A stretch of 64,000 bases of DNA, taken from contig NW_024609884.1 in NCBI RefSeq assembly GCF_016920785.2, positions 34,268,080 through 34,332,079 on the forward strand, read 5' to 3'. The position numbers were made by a program, and so were the translations under genes. Below the pieces are notes generated by a model that saw only the letters and a list, made by a program, of their open reading frames with translations, was not told where the DNA came from and did no database searches. Within the stretch, counting starts at the first letter, position 1, and every line of letters begins with the position of its first letter. Positions 20,836 to 32,770 of the stretch are shown here, piece after piece. This stretch comes from Ixodes scapularis. Its lineage: Eukaryota; Arthropoda; Arachnida; Ixodida; Ixodidae.

Positions 20836-22597
20836 CTTTTGTTGATCTGTTCGCGAGTACGATTTTTATTATGTTACCCTTTAACTTTTTTGTAAAAGAC
20901 TTTCGCCAATCCCTGATAGTAGTAACATGGTAGGCTACCCCGCAGATTTTAACTTCTTGAACTGAAGATTGAAGCCGGGTGACATTTTATGCTCACAACG
21001 TTTTGTGAGGGCCCCATGTAAGTAATTGCTGGCTATTCCTTATTTTATAAGCTTTGAGTGGCACTTTTGGAATCACAAATTTCCTTCCTTGGATCGCGGG
21101 TTATACAGCCAGCAGAAGTGTTTCTTAGGAAAATAAAACTTCAAACATAAAAACTGAATGCAATTAGGGTTGCATTCAGAAAGGGATATACGACGTCGGG
21201 TAGCACAGGCTGTTGTCGGTCATATTTGCGTCCTGTGTACATAAACCACAAGGAAAATTGGACCTTGTGGCTCTAATTGAACTGCAAATCATGGTGTCCT
21301 TTTTGTTTCTTATTGTGAGTGAGACTGCAACCTTTAATACATAATAACGTATTATATTGTATTTAAAAAAACTATCCTGAAATAGCGACTGATTTGCTTC
21401 AAACGTTAGACCCTTACACTTGTGGAAACGACAATATTCGCAGCACCAATTCGGACAAATTGGATTATTTGATTTAATTTTGAAAAGTTCTGTTCCGTCA
21501 GTATTTCTCTTGTAACCCTCCGGTAATGAAAAGGCAAACGTCATCCCTCGGACCTCCGTAAATCTCTACATTTTTGCTTTTCAAGCACTTGGAGAAAGCG
21601 ACTAACTTGATCAGAAATACAATTTTCCAGACGGCTACTAAGATGCTTTGTTTCTGACACTCTAGCCGCAATAATGAGGCCGATATTATATAGAAGACTG
21701 CGACGAACGAGTGCACGCAAACGAACTCACTGTACCCACTGAGTGAAATTTAAATCCTCTTCTCAGCTTCGCTGAACTACGTCTCTAAACGTAGTCCAAT
21801 TGGTAACTAGATCACTGACACTTTAGCTCGCATGGTCCCCCCTTCCCCCTTTCCCCAGTACGTGCAGCTCCCCAACACTTTAAAACTGTAGCGACCCACC
21901 TAATTTGTTTGTAATGCCCGAACTGCCCAGCGGAAACTGAGTCTACCAAAAAGAGAGGCGCGTATTTGAACGATAATCAACACCCACATACACACAACAG
22001 AAGAGCGGAGATGCGGGGACAGGTCAAAACCTAGGCATAAAAAGCATCGAGTACCGAGAATGGCAACTGAACGCGTTAACACTCTAGCTTTATGATGGGC
22101 TTCCGATCGTAACGCCACTCGTGTAGTAAATCCAAGTTGTGGCCCATAAAGCTTCGATAGGCGGAAAGAACTGCTAGGGTGGCCAGTCCGCACGTGTCCT
22201 CTTGCCGTCCACAGCTCGGGTGCGCTGCCGGACTGCGCACGCTCACAAAGACCCAAAATTGCCAGAAAATGTCTCCTTCGTCCCGCCATAAAAACTACAG
22301 CGCGTATCGCTAGCGCGAAGAATACTACTATACTGCGGATGGCCGCAACGCGCCAAGAGCTCCGATAGTTTCATTCTGGTGTGCACCACACAAACAGGAG
22401 GGTGGTTGCGTTTTGTTGACAATTGTTTTCGTTTTTTTTTTCTGTTCTCTTAGGATAAGACCGGTGGCGGGTGGTTGATTTTCTTCGAATCATTTTAATG
22501 TATCGATCTTTCTTTGATTTCCGAGTGGTAATAACGGATGTTATTATAACAGCATTGGTCGACGAAAATATTAAGGTGGGCCAGTTGGTTCAACATA
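20836..22597. other. Unassigned DNA
   Basis: No gene recognised. Two overlapping minus-strand ORFs (21716-21498; 21544-21176, 122 codons with a Cys-rich stretch around WCCEYC) and a 129-codon ORF (22289-21900) match no family I know. Confidence 0.3.
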
Positions 22598-22680
22598 CTG
22601 AATAAATTAAATGGAAAGGAACAGACGAGGACATGAAGCACACATGTCATCGTCTGTTCCTTTGGGCTTTATATATTCAG
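22598..22680. repeat. Imperfect hairpin, Penelope 3'-end-like
   Basis: Arms of about 30 bp start CTGAATA and end TATTCAG, both including GGAACAGACGA or its complement. The preceding CCAGTTGGTTCA resembles CTAGTTGGTTCA at the edge of the Penelope copy near 35989, suggesting a fold-back scar of a truncated Penelope element. Confidence 0.55.
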
Positions 22681-23039
22681 CATTAGTGGAGTTTATTTTT
22701 CGGTTTTAGCTCTGACTTTAGTTGCCACATCTGTTCTGCCAACCCCTAGCCAATTTAATTGTCAGCGATTTTTATCCGGGTCTTAAATAATTTCCTCGGC
22801 CTTCATACACCGAGTTGTTGTGGTGCAAATAATATGAACAGAACGTAAGGGCGCATAGTGAGCTGGCGGAACTCGACAATCACAACTGTAACAGAAACAA
22901 ACGACCACAAGCGCCTGCTGAAAGAGTCAATGTCGAAAACCGAGAATGGGAATGAAGTGAGCAAGCCTTCGTTGTCTGTATAAGCGAAATGGAAGCGGCT
23001 TCTAAATATCTAGTTTTTTTGTTGTTGTTGTTGCTTTTG
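22681..23039. other. Unassigned DNA
   Basis: No gene or repeat recognised; a TTG-rich run lies at 23016-23033. Confidence 0.3.
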
Positions 23040-23275
23040 TGAATGATGTGTCATCCTTGGTGGCGTCAGTTGTTTTGCTGGTTTGACCCCATTGTTAGAG
23101 GTCCGGTGCCGTGTCTTTTGTGGAGAGAGGTGGTGTGCCGAAGGGTTCCCTTTCCTTCCCTCTTTTTTGAACCCTATATAAAGGGTGGTGTCCTCAATAA
23201 AGGTTTAGCTGTGTTTGAGACGTTCTCCTTCTATTCCTTATCACTGTCTGTCAATACTCCAGTCTCAGGTTTTCA
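23040..23275 (+). mobile_element. LTR-like block (possible solo LTR)
   Basis: A TATA box (TATATAAA, 23175-23182) is followed only about 15 bases later by a polyadenylation signal (AATAAA, 23197-23202), a compact arrangement typical of retroviral-type LTRs. The block can be framed by TG at 23040 and CA at 23274-23275, but I see no target duplication, no primer binding site and no gag/pol. A host promoter or terminal exon would be an alternative. Confidence 0.35.
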
Positions 23276-23790
23276 CTAAAATATTACACAAATAATATAA
23301 TTTTCTCTCGTCTCTTTTTTTTTTTTTTGACAGTGAACAGATAGAATTGTACAGGTTACTGAGCAACGTTTGTATCTACGATGTGTTATTTTATACTATG
23401 GCGCTTATTCATGTCAGTATTTTCAATAAAGCAGGGGGTAATCCACAATACAATATTGTGGATTAGACCATGACGCTTCTACATACTTCTGATACAACCG
23501 GGAGTCCCTTTTAGAAATAAAAGTGTAACGAGAGAATCGCGTGACTGACTTTTCGTTTGTAGCGAAAACGTCTTCTCTTTCTCTTTGCCTAAGTAATGGC
23601 GGCAACGTCCTTAGCATAGAGGAAATAATAGCAGAGGAGCGTGTTGGTTTAACATGTTTAGAGGTTGAGAGCGCGAACATATCCAAGCGACAAACCCAAA
23701 ACATGATGACCACAGATAGAGTTCAACTTGTAACAGGCTGACTTTGTGTCGTACTTTCCCTTCTTTTTTTCCTTGTCTCAGTTTATATTA
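23276..23790. other. Unassigned DNA with a short hairpin
   Basis: Contains the 12-bp-arm hairpin at 23439-23465 and a 96-codon minus-strand ORF (23713-23423) without recognised domain. T-rich 23314-23329. Confidence 0.3.
23439..23465. repeat. Perfect 12-bp-arm hairpin with CAA loop
   Basis: TAATCCACAATA, a CAA loop and TATTGTGGATTA. Exact complementarity over both arms. Confidence 0.9.
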
Positions 23791-23965
23791 TAATACAACA
23801 ATTTAAAAAAAAAGAAAAAAGATTTTGTTCTTTAAAGTTCTTTTGGCGCCTCAAGAACTCTTTCAGCTCGTGAAGAACGGTTTCTCCTCAAACACTATCG
23901 CCCCCTGGCGCACTAGAAAGGCAACTGGGCGATGAAGCACTGTTTCGTTAGAGAAGGTTCTTCAG
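23791..23965 (+). mobile_element. Fragment of TA-type MITE family M-1
   Basis: Reverse-complement match to 53394-53675: the blocks AAGAACTCTTTCAGCTCGTG, CTATCGCCCCCTGGCGCACT and AGGCAACTGGGCGAT are found there in the opposite strand and order. Ends are not preserved. Confidence 0.75.
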
Positions 23966-24844
23966 AACTTTATCTCTCGGTTGCTCGGAGAAACCGAGCC
24001 ACCGAGAGAGAGGCGAGCGGAGCGACAGGGACTTCGCGAGTTCGGGAGTTTCGCGACGTTTGCGAGATGTGACCACGTGACAGTGGACACCACTCGAAAT
24101 CCGGTTACTCGACTTGACTCGACCCAAGACTCGACCCAACACGCACCCAAGAATCGTTGTCAGAAACATAGTTATATCTCTTTTTTTTTTAAGTTTCATT
24201 TGTAAGCTATAACTACGGCTAAAGAATCACATACTTATCAAACGAAAATGATGACGTCGTCGAGAAGCGCTTTTAAATGGAAGCATTTGAAGCGGTTCAA
24301 GTTTGAAACGTAGAAGCATTTGGTAGAAGTTACGTTTGAACTGGAAGCAGTGGAAGCGTTTCGAGCGTTGAAACTGTTGGAACTTGATCGCTTGATGCTC
24401 GAAACGCGTCAGATTGGCTGACAGAAGATGACTTCGGAAACATCTCCCAAAGATTCGAAACCTGAATGTAAGCAAAATGCACCTTCTATCGCTCTTCTGA
24501 TTTTGGTTGTGTCAGGTTCGTTTCAGTTGCCAAGGGGAGTTCGCGTATCGGCGGTTCTGCATATTGGTGGCCGCAGCTGCCCTGGGCGCAAAGCGGCAAG
24601 CAAAGCTGTTTTTATTTGTATGCAGTGGCGGTATCCTACCGTCTATATGCAAGTAAATGTTTAACAAAACGTTCTTGAGCAATGCAGAAATTTGCATGAG
24701 TTTCGTGGCGCGGGAGTATAACCGGAGTTTTCGGCATTTGAGGAGACTTGTCATGGCCCTGTGTGATCCCAGCATGAGCGAACGCTAGAGCAGTGTATCT
24801 GTTAGTAGTTAGTCGTCTCAAAAAGCACGTGAAGACTGCTCACA
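23966..24844. other. Unassigned DNA with degenerate short repeat
   Basis: 24270-24405 is built from imperfect GAAGC-TTTGAA words, which gives a Phe/Arg-rich minus-strand frame (24475-24227). No gene recognised. The last bases contain the 5' copy of the hAT target duplication. Confidence 0.35.
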
Positions 24845-25158
24845 GTGACGGGCAGGGTTGTAAAAGTTACTTCAAAAATGTACCTAAGATACAGTTACAG
24901 TTACTCATACGAAAATGTACCTAGGTGCGTATCTAGCTACTCGCTTAAAAATGTACCCAGGTACAGGTACAGTTACTTCAAAGGTACTTTTTATTTTCAC
25001 GTCAAGTATTTTTCTCAAATTTGTCACATTATTATTGGAATTAAATCATTTGTATACTGGAATGTACACAAAAACAAGTTTGATAAAAGTTCTTTATTGG
25101 TGTCAATGGGAGAAATAAGGCAAAACTCTCACCAGAGCATTCGAAGACTTTGTCTTTT

Positions 25159-25581
25159 TCACTTGAGTGCTCGATTTGACCTCAGAATCAGGACTTCTTC
25201 GAAATGTTCATCCGACATCTTCGATCGCAGTTTGGTAGCAATTGTTCCTCCTATGCTAAAAACGCGCTCCACCGCCGCACTGCTTGGAAGCCCTGTGTTG
25301 AATTTTAAGAACACGCTTTTCAGCAGCGGCATGTGCTTGAAACAGTCCAGACTTCTTGTCGGAGCAAGTTTGGTGTACTGTACAGTCGGCGAGAAACAGC
25401 CACCGGAGGAGCCTCCAACTCGGTAGAAGTTGGCAAATGGCAAAACAGAAGGGCCCGGGGGGCCAATAAGGTCACTGGAGCGAGGCACGTGACGGCGCTG
25501 CACAGATGTCCACATCGGAGTTGAGTCCTCGTATGCCTTACTCTCACGCTCCAATTGGCTCACCGAGGACACAACTTCCAC
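25159..25581 (-). pseudogene. hAT transposase C-terminal dimerisation domain, copy 1
   Basis: An open frame of 140 codons. Residues about 84-135 match the hAT family dimerisation domain, with the signature LPSSAAVERVFSIGG at 98-112 and LRSKMSDEHFEEVLILRSN after it. The rest of a transposase (usually 600-700 residues, with catalytic D, D and E upstream) is absent. Relative to copy 2, this copy lacks 2 bp near 25168, which changes the C-terminus. No independent catalytic activity is expected; dimerisation with a full-length transposase is conceivable. Confidence 0.85.
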
Positions 25582-25796
25582 TGTTTACGACGTCCCGCTC
25601 AAACTCGCTTGTTGACGTGGCTTCCCCTTCAGCGCCAGCACTGGCATCGAAGCCATCGGCGGGCCCTGAAGACGTCGGCCGCATGGAGGAAAGTAGAGTT
25701 GAGTGCGTACGCACCTAACCTTCGCAACGCAACGATGCGCGAAAGTCTTCAAGTTTTCAAGTTTTTTCTTTCGTTTTTAGGAAGGAAGAGAATATT

Positions 25797-26438
25797 TTAA
25801 CGCGAGCGCGTTTAGGAGCTCGTGTCACAGAAAATCCGTCGGATGTCGGTGGCGTCAATGGCGTGACGGGAAATTCCTGAATGGTCGATAGGGTCGTGAC
25901 GTCACAGTCACATGATTTCGCGCGGGAATTTCAATCAACCCACAACGCTCATGTGAGACGTGACGTCACGCGTGGAATGAAGGTGGTTAAAGATATACAA
26001 ATTAACGGTCGCAGCATGTTTCAAATGATCCCACTTGATAAACTAATTCATTTGCCTTAAAGAAAAATTTGAAAAATATTACGGAGGATCGCACCCACGA
26101 CCCTTGGGTTGCGAGCCAGACATGATACCGACTAGGCAACGGAGGGCTTGGGAATGGCACAGCGATCCTGCCGTCATTAGAGTGCCTCGATGTCTGTCTG
26201 TGTCAGGGTAAAGGCATTATCGCATCAAGTGTTGTTAGCACATGCCGAGCAAACACATAAATAAACCTTGCGGGTTAAAATGGCATCAAAGCACTGGCAA
26301 AAGCTCCTCGATCGTGCCGGGAGTGCTGTATCACAAGAACTAGGTCGTTGTGTGACTCAAGAGCATGAGAAGCGATTGAGAAGGCCATGCAAACGGGGCC
26401 CGATGACCCTATCGCGTTCAACTCTTAAAGGCGAAGGT
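25797..26438 (-). mobile_element. tRNA-related repeat R5 nested in hAT copy 1
   Basis: The reverse complement starts CTTCGCCTTTAAGAGTTGAACGCG and ends with CGCTCGCGTTAA, matching the free-standing copy at 46097-46547. It includes a tRNA-like stretch (about 26090-26150) with CTCGCAACC and a B-box-like GTGCGATCC. Because both hAT copies contain it at the same place, it inserted before the hAT element spread. Confidence 0.75.
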
Positions 26439-26802
26439 GAATCGTCCTCCCAGTTTTTTTTTTTTCTTCACAAACATTTTTGAGTTTTGTAAAGTGCAAA
26501 TTTTGAGTTTGATTTATTGAGTGGAAACACTACGTGATGTTAAATTGCTTTACGACTGTAATTATAATTTATTTTCAGTTATATTTTATATTGTATTTTC
26601 TACGATTTTGACGAAGTGAATAGAAAAGTACTTGTAAAAAGTAACTTTACTTAGTTACAAGTTACTGGAAAATGTACCTAAGATACAGATACAGATACTA
26701 AGAAATGAAAGTACCTAGGTTTGTACCTCAGGTACAACAAAAGTACCTAGATACCGATTTACAGTTACTTATACCTAGGTACTTTACAGCCCTGGTGACG
26801 GG

Positions 26803-27589
26803 GACGTTAGTGATGTTTGTGCATAATTCAGGTAGTGTCACGACTCTGTGCAGCAGTAAGAAAACATGTGCTCTGTTATTAATGAAAACTTAAGATCAGT
26901 TTTGTATTTTTGAGAAAAATAAACAAAATACTTTAATTTCTATGGTTATCTAAAAAGTATCTAATTTTCCAGTAAATAAGTCGCGTTTCTTTTTTTTTCT
27001 ACATTTTTGTCAGTACGTTTTATACAACGATGCGACTTATACGCGTTTTTTTCCCCCCTTCAAGTATCAAACCTGAACTGTGCAAATTTGCCACGGGGGT
27101 TACATTTCTCGTTCGGTTCGTTGATGAAAAAGAATTTTGAAATTGGCTCCCTCGTATGCATATATCGCGACAACAATAGGCATATGCGAGTTTATCAATC
27201 AGTTTTGCCACCCTGTCCGTAAAAATATATATGTGCCAGTTATATACTGTCATGAATGACGAGATGACGAATCACGAATCACGAATGACAGGTGACGAAA
27301 CAAAAAATAACCAAGGAAACTAAAACGTTTAAGGGGCGAACTTGTGCCCAAAACAAAAAGGAAACGGAAGATAGGAACAGAGCGTCGAAGTCGGCGTAAC
27401 AGCAGGATCGAACGCTGGGGCGAGATTCACTGCGGCTCGCCACGCGGAGCATCGTTTGCACCCACGTGTGTTTCTGGAAAATTCGACCTAGAACGTTCGC
27501 CGCGTAGAACATTCGTAGCTCCATGAGACAAGAAGGTTCTCAAACTTACAAGAACGCCAAGTAGAAAGAATAAATAAATAAAAGATTCC
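26803..27589. other. Unassigned DNA
   Basis: No gene recognised. A short run of GACGAATCACGAAT words occurs at 27253-27297. Confidence 0.3.
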
Positions 27590-27656
27590 GTTCCCTGGAA
27601 TCGAACACAGACCCTCCGCGTGACAGCCAAGCACGCTAACCACATGGCCACTTGCA
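27590..27656 (-). repeat. tRNA-like pseudogene or SINE head
   Basis: On the minus strand an A-box-like TGGCCATGTGGTTAGCG is followed 30 bases later by a B-box-like TGTTCGATTCC, with GCTGTCACGCGG between. The D, anticodon and T regions are spaced like a tRNA (Asp-like GTC position), but I find no pairing acceptor stem, so this is a tRNA-derived repeat or pseudogene. Confidence 0.5.
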
Positions 27657-30308
27657 CTTTTTTTTCCCACTTTATTGCCTGGTACATGACGCACACAAGA
27701 CAGACCTATCAAGGCGGACAAAACGAGAGTGATAAAAATTGCCAGTCCGAGTTTGGTTAACATCGAAGGGTACACGGCCACGCACGGCGCTAGCTCGGCG
27801 CGCGTGTGGCAATACCAACTTTTTTTTTCTTTTGTGAAAATTTAAGTAATGGGGACTTATTAAAAGTGTGTCTCATACAGTAAAAAATCCTGTCCTTATC
27901 GTTGTATCCAGCCAAAGGACATTGGGTAGATTGATCATACTTTCAGTGTCAGTATGACATCAGTAATACAATGTTTTCCTGACTTCCAATGATCTACGGT
28001 TAATGCCAAGAATCTGTGCAATACCCAGTCCCCAAAATCAGCGCAGCAGAGACCAACAGAGTTTCGGGACTGGGGATCCCGATTAACGAGGGCCCCGAAC
28101 CATTTTGGACACGGCTGCTGCTTCTGTCTCTTGGTGTGTGGATATGTATGTTATGATGATGATAGAACACATAATTGTTTACTGGCGGCCAGGTCATTGA
28201 TGTAGCCTGATCTGAGATAATGGTGCATGCCACTGTCCCATCATTGTCTTCACCCTCCTCTCAATTTACAGGTTTATGGTATGTGGTATACGTTATATAT
28301 ACAATGTTTTTGTTTTTTTCACAAATGAAGAGGTTTATGGAGAGATAGTTCTAAACCTGGCAGAAAGAATAGTTGAGTAATTGCTGCCTATTATAAAATG
28401 GCGAGTAAAGCTTCAGAAGCTAACTGAAAAGCTGAAGGCAGACACGTAAGCACTGAGGCTAATTTTAAATTGAAATTCTATTTGTTAGATTCATTAAACT
28501 TTTAGATTTCTCGGCCCCTCAAATTTGGCTTATATTTGTGAAAGAAGCGCCAACTGGGTCTATAAAAGTTGCAAGGTAATTATAGCCATAAAAATATAGG
28601 CTTCTAGAATTTTACCTGCTGTTTACAAAGACGCAGTGGAATGCGTAAAAGGCTCCATTAATCTCAGTGAAATGGTGCACGAGCAAAGTTTGCAACAGCG
28701 TCGGCAGACGATATTCTGAGCAAAATGCAATAAGCAGCAGTATTTGGGATCCTTCCATTCATATTGCAAACAGTAGGCGATCTTTTCTTCTATCTTTCTT
28801 TGTTTTTAGAACACAAAATCGTTCATAACTAGATGATTCCATGTGTGCCTTCCAAGTAGGCTACTCCTTCCTGGTCGACTCAACTGGACACCAAGGTTAA
28901 TAAAACGGTTTGCTTTTATTCTGATATTGGCATTGCTTCTATACTAGCGTAGTACAAGTATTCTAACAGACTCACTGTAGCCCTGGTCACTCCCATTGTA
29001 GGATTTGCGGATTTTTTGTGACACCCCTCCCTTAGCGAAAACTAAGACGTTTGAAATATACCACATTCCAATTTGAGTGTATTTGAAGTACAGCTCTTAA
29101 TTGCATGTACACAATAAATAGACTGAAAATATACACTTAATTTTTTTCTACTTAGTACTAAAATATATTTCAGAAAATCTTTTTAAAATACCTTTATTTA
29201 AACTACATTTGAAGTTTCCTTCATGCGTTCTGAAATATGTAAATCCTAAATTAGCAGGCACAAAATACCTTTCATATACCTTTTATAAATATTTATTTAT
29301 TTCATGCAAAATATATTCCAACCCTAAAAAAAATGCAGCGATCAAAAACATGTGCAGAATACTCTTGAAATACCTGGAAATCGTAAATACTTTGTTGTAT
29401 TATACTCTAAGTATCTTCTGATTGCAATACTTTGGTAGTCTCATTTAAATAGAAGTATTGAAAAGCCCGCCTATCAGAAGTTCATTTCAAGCAGATGTGT
29501 AGTACACTAGACTGCCTAAATACAACATTTGATTAGTTTTTCAATTGGGTTGTGCAGCATCGCACTGATAAATCGGCCCAGTTTATGTTATTCTTTCATG
29601 CTTTTTCTATCAATAACACACCTGATGAGTTTCTTGCACACCAATCAGAAATGGGCTTCGGGAACTACAACCACAACACTTGCTGATGCTGGAAAGCTTC
29701 AGCAAGGGCTGTGAGCAGATATGTTGGGCGAGGAATTCTGTTAGCACAATGTTAGTTCACTGAATGTGTATGCTCACCATTGTACGCAATGGGAGTAGTG
29801 ACTAATATAGTGACGCTAATGACCATATTAAATAGTCAACTAGTAAAGAAAAGCAAAACAACTATTTTAAAGTGAAGAAACTGCCCTGGCTCGCTTCGTG
29901 CTGAGTGGTGCTATGCAGAGAAACAATAACCTTTCTTCTAGGAGCCGTTTTTGTGGATAATGTTTTAGCGACTGCGCCGAATATTATTAGTTGTATTGTT
30001 TTTAGTAAGAGATATCGTCCACGAACTTCAAAACACTGTTTCCCCTGTGACAGACTCCCGAGGAGAAGATCGAATACTTGGAACCTTAATAAGTGCAGAT
30101 TTGGTCACCGGCCAAATGATTACCTTCAATACGTAGGCTATATAACGCTCTAGAGCAGTCAACGGGACTGTGATTCAGGTGTTCATTGCGTCATGGTGTT
30201 GGTGTTTGTGTTCGTTTCTAATGTGTATTTGTGGGATGTATTTAGAAGTGCCTTCAAATACCGCACGGACGCATTTACTAACAAAATTACCCCAAAAATG
30301 TGTAGCTG
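27657..30308. other. AT-rich spacer between the two hAT copies
   Basis: 2.65 kb without a recognised gene. 28500-29480 is strongly AT-rich. Small ORFs (28233-28000 minus; 29209-29421, 29529-29714, 29905-30153 plus) have no recognised motif. Confidence 0.35.
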
Positions 30309-30671
30309 GTTTTTAGCAGGGCTGTAAAGTACCTAGGTACACGTAACTGTAAATCGGTATCTAGGTACTTTTGTTGTACCTGAGGTACAAACCTAGGTAC
30401 TTTCATTTCTTAGTATCTGTATCTGTATCTTAGGTACATTTTCCAGTAACTTGTAACTAAGTAAAGTTACTTTTTACAGGTACTTTTCAATTCACTTCGT
30501 CAAAATCGTAGAAAATACAATATAAAATATATCTGAAAATAAATTATAATTACAGTCGTAAAGCAATTTAACATCACGTAGTGTTTCCACTCAATAAATC
30601 AAACTCAAAATTTGCACTTTACAAAACTCAAAAATGTTTGTGAAGAAAAAAAAACTGGGAGGACGATTCAC

Positions 30672-31311
30672 CTTCGCCTTCAAGAGTTGAACGCGATAGG
30701 GTTATCGGGCCCCGTTCGCATGGCCTTCTCAATCGCTTCTCATGCTCTTGAGTCACACAACGACCTAGTTCTTATGATACAGCACTCCCGGCACGATCGA
30801 GGAGCTTTTGCCAGTGCTTTGATGCCATTTTACCCCGCAAGGTTTATTTGTGTGTTTGCTCGGCATGTGCTAACAACACTTGATGCGATAATGCCTTTAC
30901 CCTGACACAGACAGACATCGAGGCACTCTAATGACGGCAGGATCGCAGTGCCATTCCCAAGCCCTCCGTTGCCTGGTCGGTATCATGTCTGGCTCGCAAC
31001 CCAAGGGTCGTGGGTGCGATCCTCCGTAATTTTTTTCAAATTTTTCTTTAAGGCAAATGAATTAGTTTATCAAGTGGGATCATTTGAAACATGCTGCGAC
31101 CGTTAATTTGTATATCTTTAACCACCTTCATTCCACGCGTGACGTCACGTCTCACATGAGCGTTGTGGGTTGATTGAAATTCCCGCGCGAAATCATGTGA
31201 CTGTGACGTCACGACCCTATCGACCATTCAGGAATTTCCCGTCACGCCATTGACGCCACCGACATCCGACGGATTTTCTGTGACACAAGCTCCTAAACGC
31301 GCTCGCGTTAA
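30672..31311 (+). mobile_element. tRNA-related repeat R5 nested in hAT copy 2
   Basis: Starts CTTCGCCTTCAAGAGTTGAACGCGATAGG-like text and ends CGCTCGCGTTAA. The tRNA-like part, 30961-31027, has TTGCCTGGTCGG (A-box-like), CTGGCTCGCAACCCAAGG and GGGTGCGATCC (degenerate B box). Same internal position as in copy 1. Confidence 0.75.
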
Positions 31312-31526
31312 AATATTCTCTTCCTTCCTAAAAACGAAAGAAAAAACTTGAAAACTTGAAGACTTTCGCGCATCGTTGCGTTGCGAAGGTTAGGTGCGTA
31401 CGCACTCAACTCTACGTTTCTCCATGCGGCCGACGTCTTCAGGGCCCGCCGATGGCTTCGATGCCAGTGCTGGCGCTGAAGGGGAAGCCACGTCAACAAG
31501 CGAGTTTGAGCGGGACGTCGTAAACA

Positions 31527-32069
31527 GTGGAAGTTGTGTCCTCGGTGAGCCAATTGGAGCGTGAGAGTAAGGCATACGAGGACTCAACTCCGATGTGGAC
31601 ATCTGTGCAGCGCCGTCACGTGCCTCGCTCCAGTGACCTTATTGGCCCCCCGGGCCCTTCTGGTTTGCCATTTGCCAACTTCTACCGAGTTGGAGGCTCC
31701 TCCGGTGGCTGTTTCTCGCCGACTGTACAGTACACCAAACTTGCTCCGACAAGAAGTCTGGACTGTTTCAAGCACATGCCGCTGCTGAAAAGCGTGTTCT
31801 TAAAATTCAACACAGGGCTTCCAAGCAGTGCGGCGGTGGAGCGCGTTTTTAGCATAGGAGGAACAATTGCTACCAAACTGCGATCGAAGATGTCGGATGA
31901 ACATTTTGAAGAAGTCCTGATTCTGAGGTCAAATCGAGCACACTCAAGTGAAAAAGACAAAGTCTTCGAATTCTCTGGTGAGAGTTTTGCCTTATTTCTC
32001 CCATTGACACCAATAAAGAACTTTTATCAAACTTGTTTTTGTGTACATTCCAGTATACAAATGATTTAA
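31527..32069 (+). pseudogene. hAT transposase C-terminal dimerisation domain, copy 2
   Basis: 180 codons, identical to copy 1 for most of the first 137 residues (one Val/Gly change near residue 46), with LPSSAAVERVFSIGG at 98-112. Here the frame continues past the dimerisation domain because of a 2-bp difference near 31941 and runs into the subterminal region, adding a Phe/Ser-rich tail of about 43 residues that is unlikely to be functional. N-terminal and catalytic parts are missing, as in copy 1. Confidence 0.85.
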
Positions 32070-32265
32070 TTCCAATAATAATGTGACAAATTTGAGAAAA
32101 ATACTTGACGTGAAAATAAAAAGTACCTTTGAAGTAACTGTACCTGTACCTGGGTACATTTTTAAGCGAGTAGCTAGATACGCACCTAGGTATATTTTCG
32201 TATGAGTAACTGTAACTGTATCTTAGGTACATTTTTTAAGTAACTTTTACAACCCTGGTTTTTAG

Positions 32266-32720
32266 TGCACAGATGGCATCTTGAGGGGGAAGGAATTATA
32301 ATTTTTGGTATATCTAAAATTTTTTCTGATTAATATTTATGATATATTTTGAATACCTTGCGCGCGTATTTCGAATGGGGACAAGATAATACAGAATGAA
32401 TACAAAATGAATATTGATATTCAATATATTTCAAGTTCAAGTGCGGCCTCGACAAAGTGAAAAACGAGAGGTTACCGCTCACACATCTGCAGGAACTTGA
32501 GCTAAACAATGCAATATAAGGTAGTGAGAACGAGTGAAAGGAAGACCTCCCCACTCTTATTTTATCTAAAAGAGCAAATGTGCTTAGGTAAGCTTTTTTT
32601 GTAACCTGAGTCTGGGATATAATCAGAAGATATAAAGCTAATTTGGAAGAAACAGTGGGGCGGTTCTAAAATAGTTATTCAGTTAAATGTACTTGGGAAA
32701 TGTCTAAGTTGCTCTTTTCA

Positions 32721-32723
<3 letters not shown>
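32266..32723. other. Unassigned AT-rich DNA
   Basis: No gene recognised. Confidence 0.3.

Positions 32724-32762
<39 letters not shown>
32724..32762. repeat. (TA)n microsatellite
   Basis: About 19 uninterrupted TA dinucleotides followed by TTTATATATTTAT. Confidence 0.97.

Positions 32763-32770
<8 letters not shown>

Larger units (their letters stand above)
24845..26802 (-). mobile_element. hAT transposon copy 1 (24853-26794) with 8-bp TSD
   Basis: A 1942-bp element bounded by CAGGGTTGTAAAAGTTACTT at the left and CTTTACAGCCCTG at the right, i.e. hAT-type CAGGG...CCCTG ends. It is flanked by a perfect 8-bp duplication GTGACGGG (24845-24852 and 26795-26802). Subterminal regions are crowded with GTACCTAGGTAC-like and AGTTAC words, the usual layout of hAT transposase binding sites. 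It contains the C-terminal part of a transposase on the minus strand and a nested tRNA-related repeat. It lacks the N-terminal BED finger and catalytic core, so it is nonautonomous. Confidence 0.92.
30309..32265 (+). mobile_element. hAT transposon copy 2 (30317-32257) with 8-bp TSD
   Basis: A 1941-bp element, the inverted near-identical twin of copy 1. It starts CAGGGCTGTAAAGTACCTAGG and ends TTACAACCCTG. Its own perfect 8-bp duplication GTTTTTAG lies at 30309-30316 and 32258-32265. Different duplications in the two copies mean two separate transposition events and not one segmental duplication. It has the same internal repeat and transposase fragment, now on the plus strand. Confidence 0.92.

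Noticed and set aside
21176..21716. Two overlapping minus-strand ORFs (122 and 72 codons) with Cys motifs
   Set aside because: Considered as a Penelope N-terminal part because of the nearby fragment, but no known PLE motif aligns; left unassigned.
27590..27656. Functional tRNA-Asp gene
   Set aside because: Boxes and the GTC position look tRNA-like, but the acceptor stem does not pair; kept only as a tRNA-like repeat.
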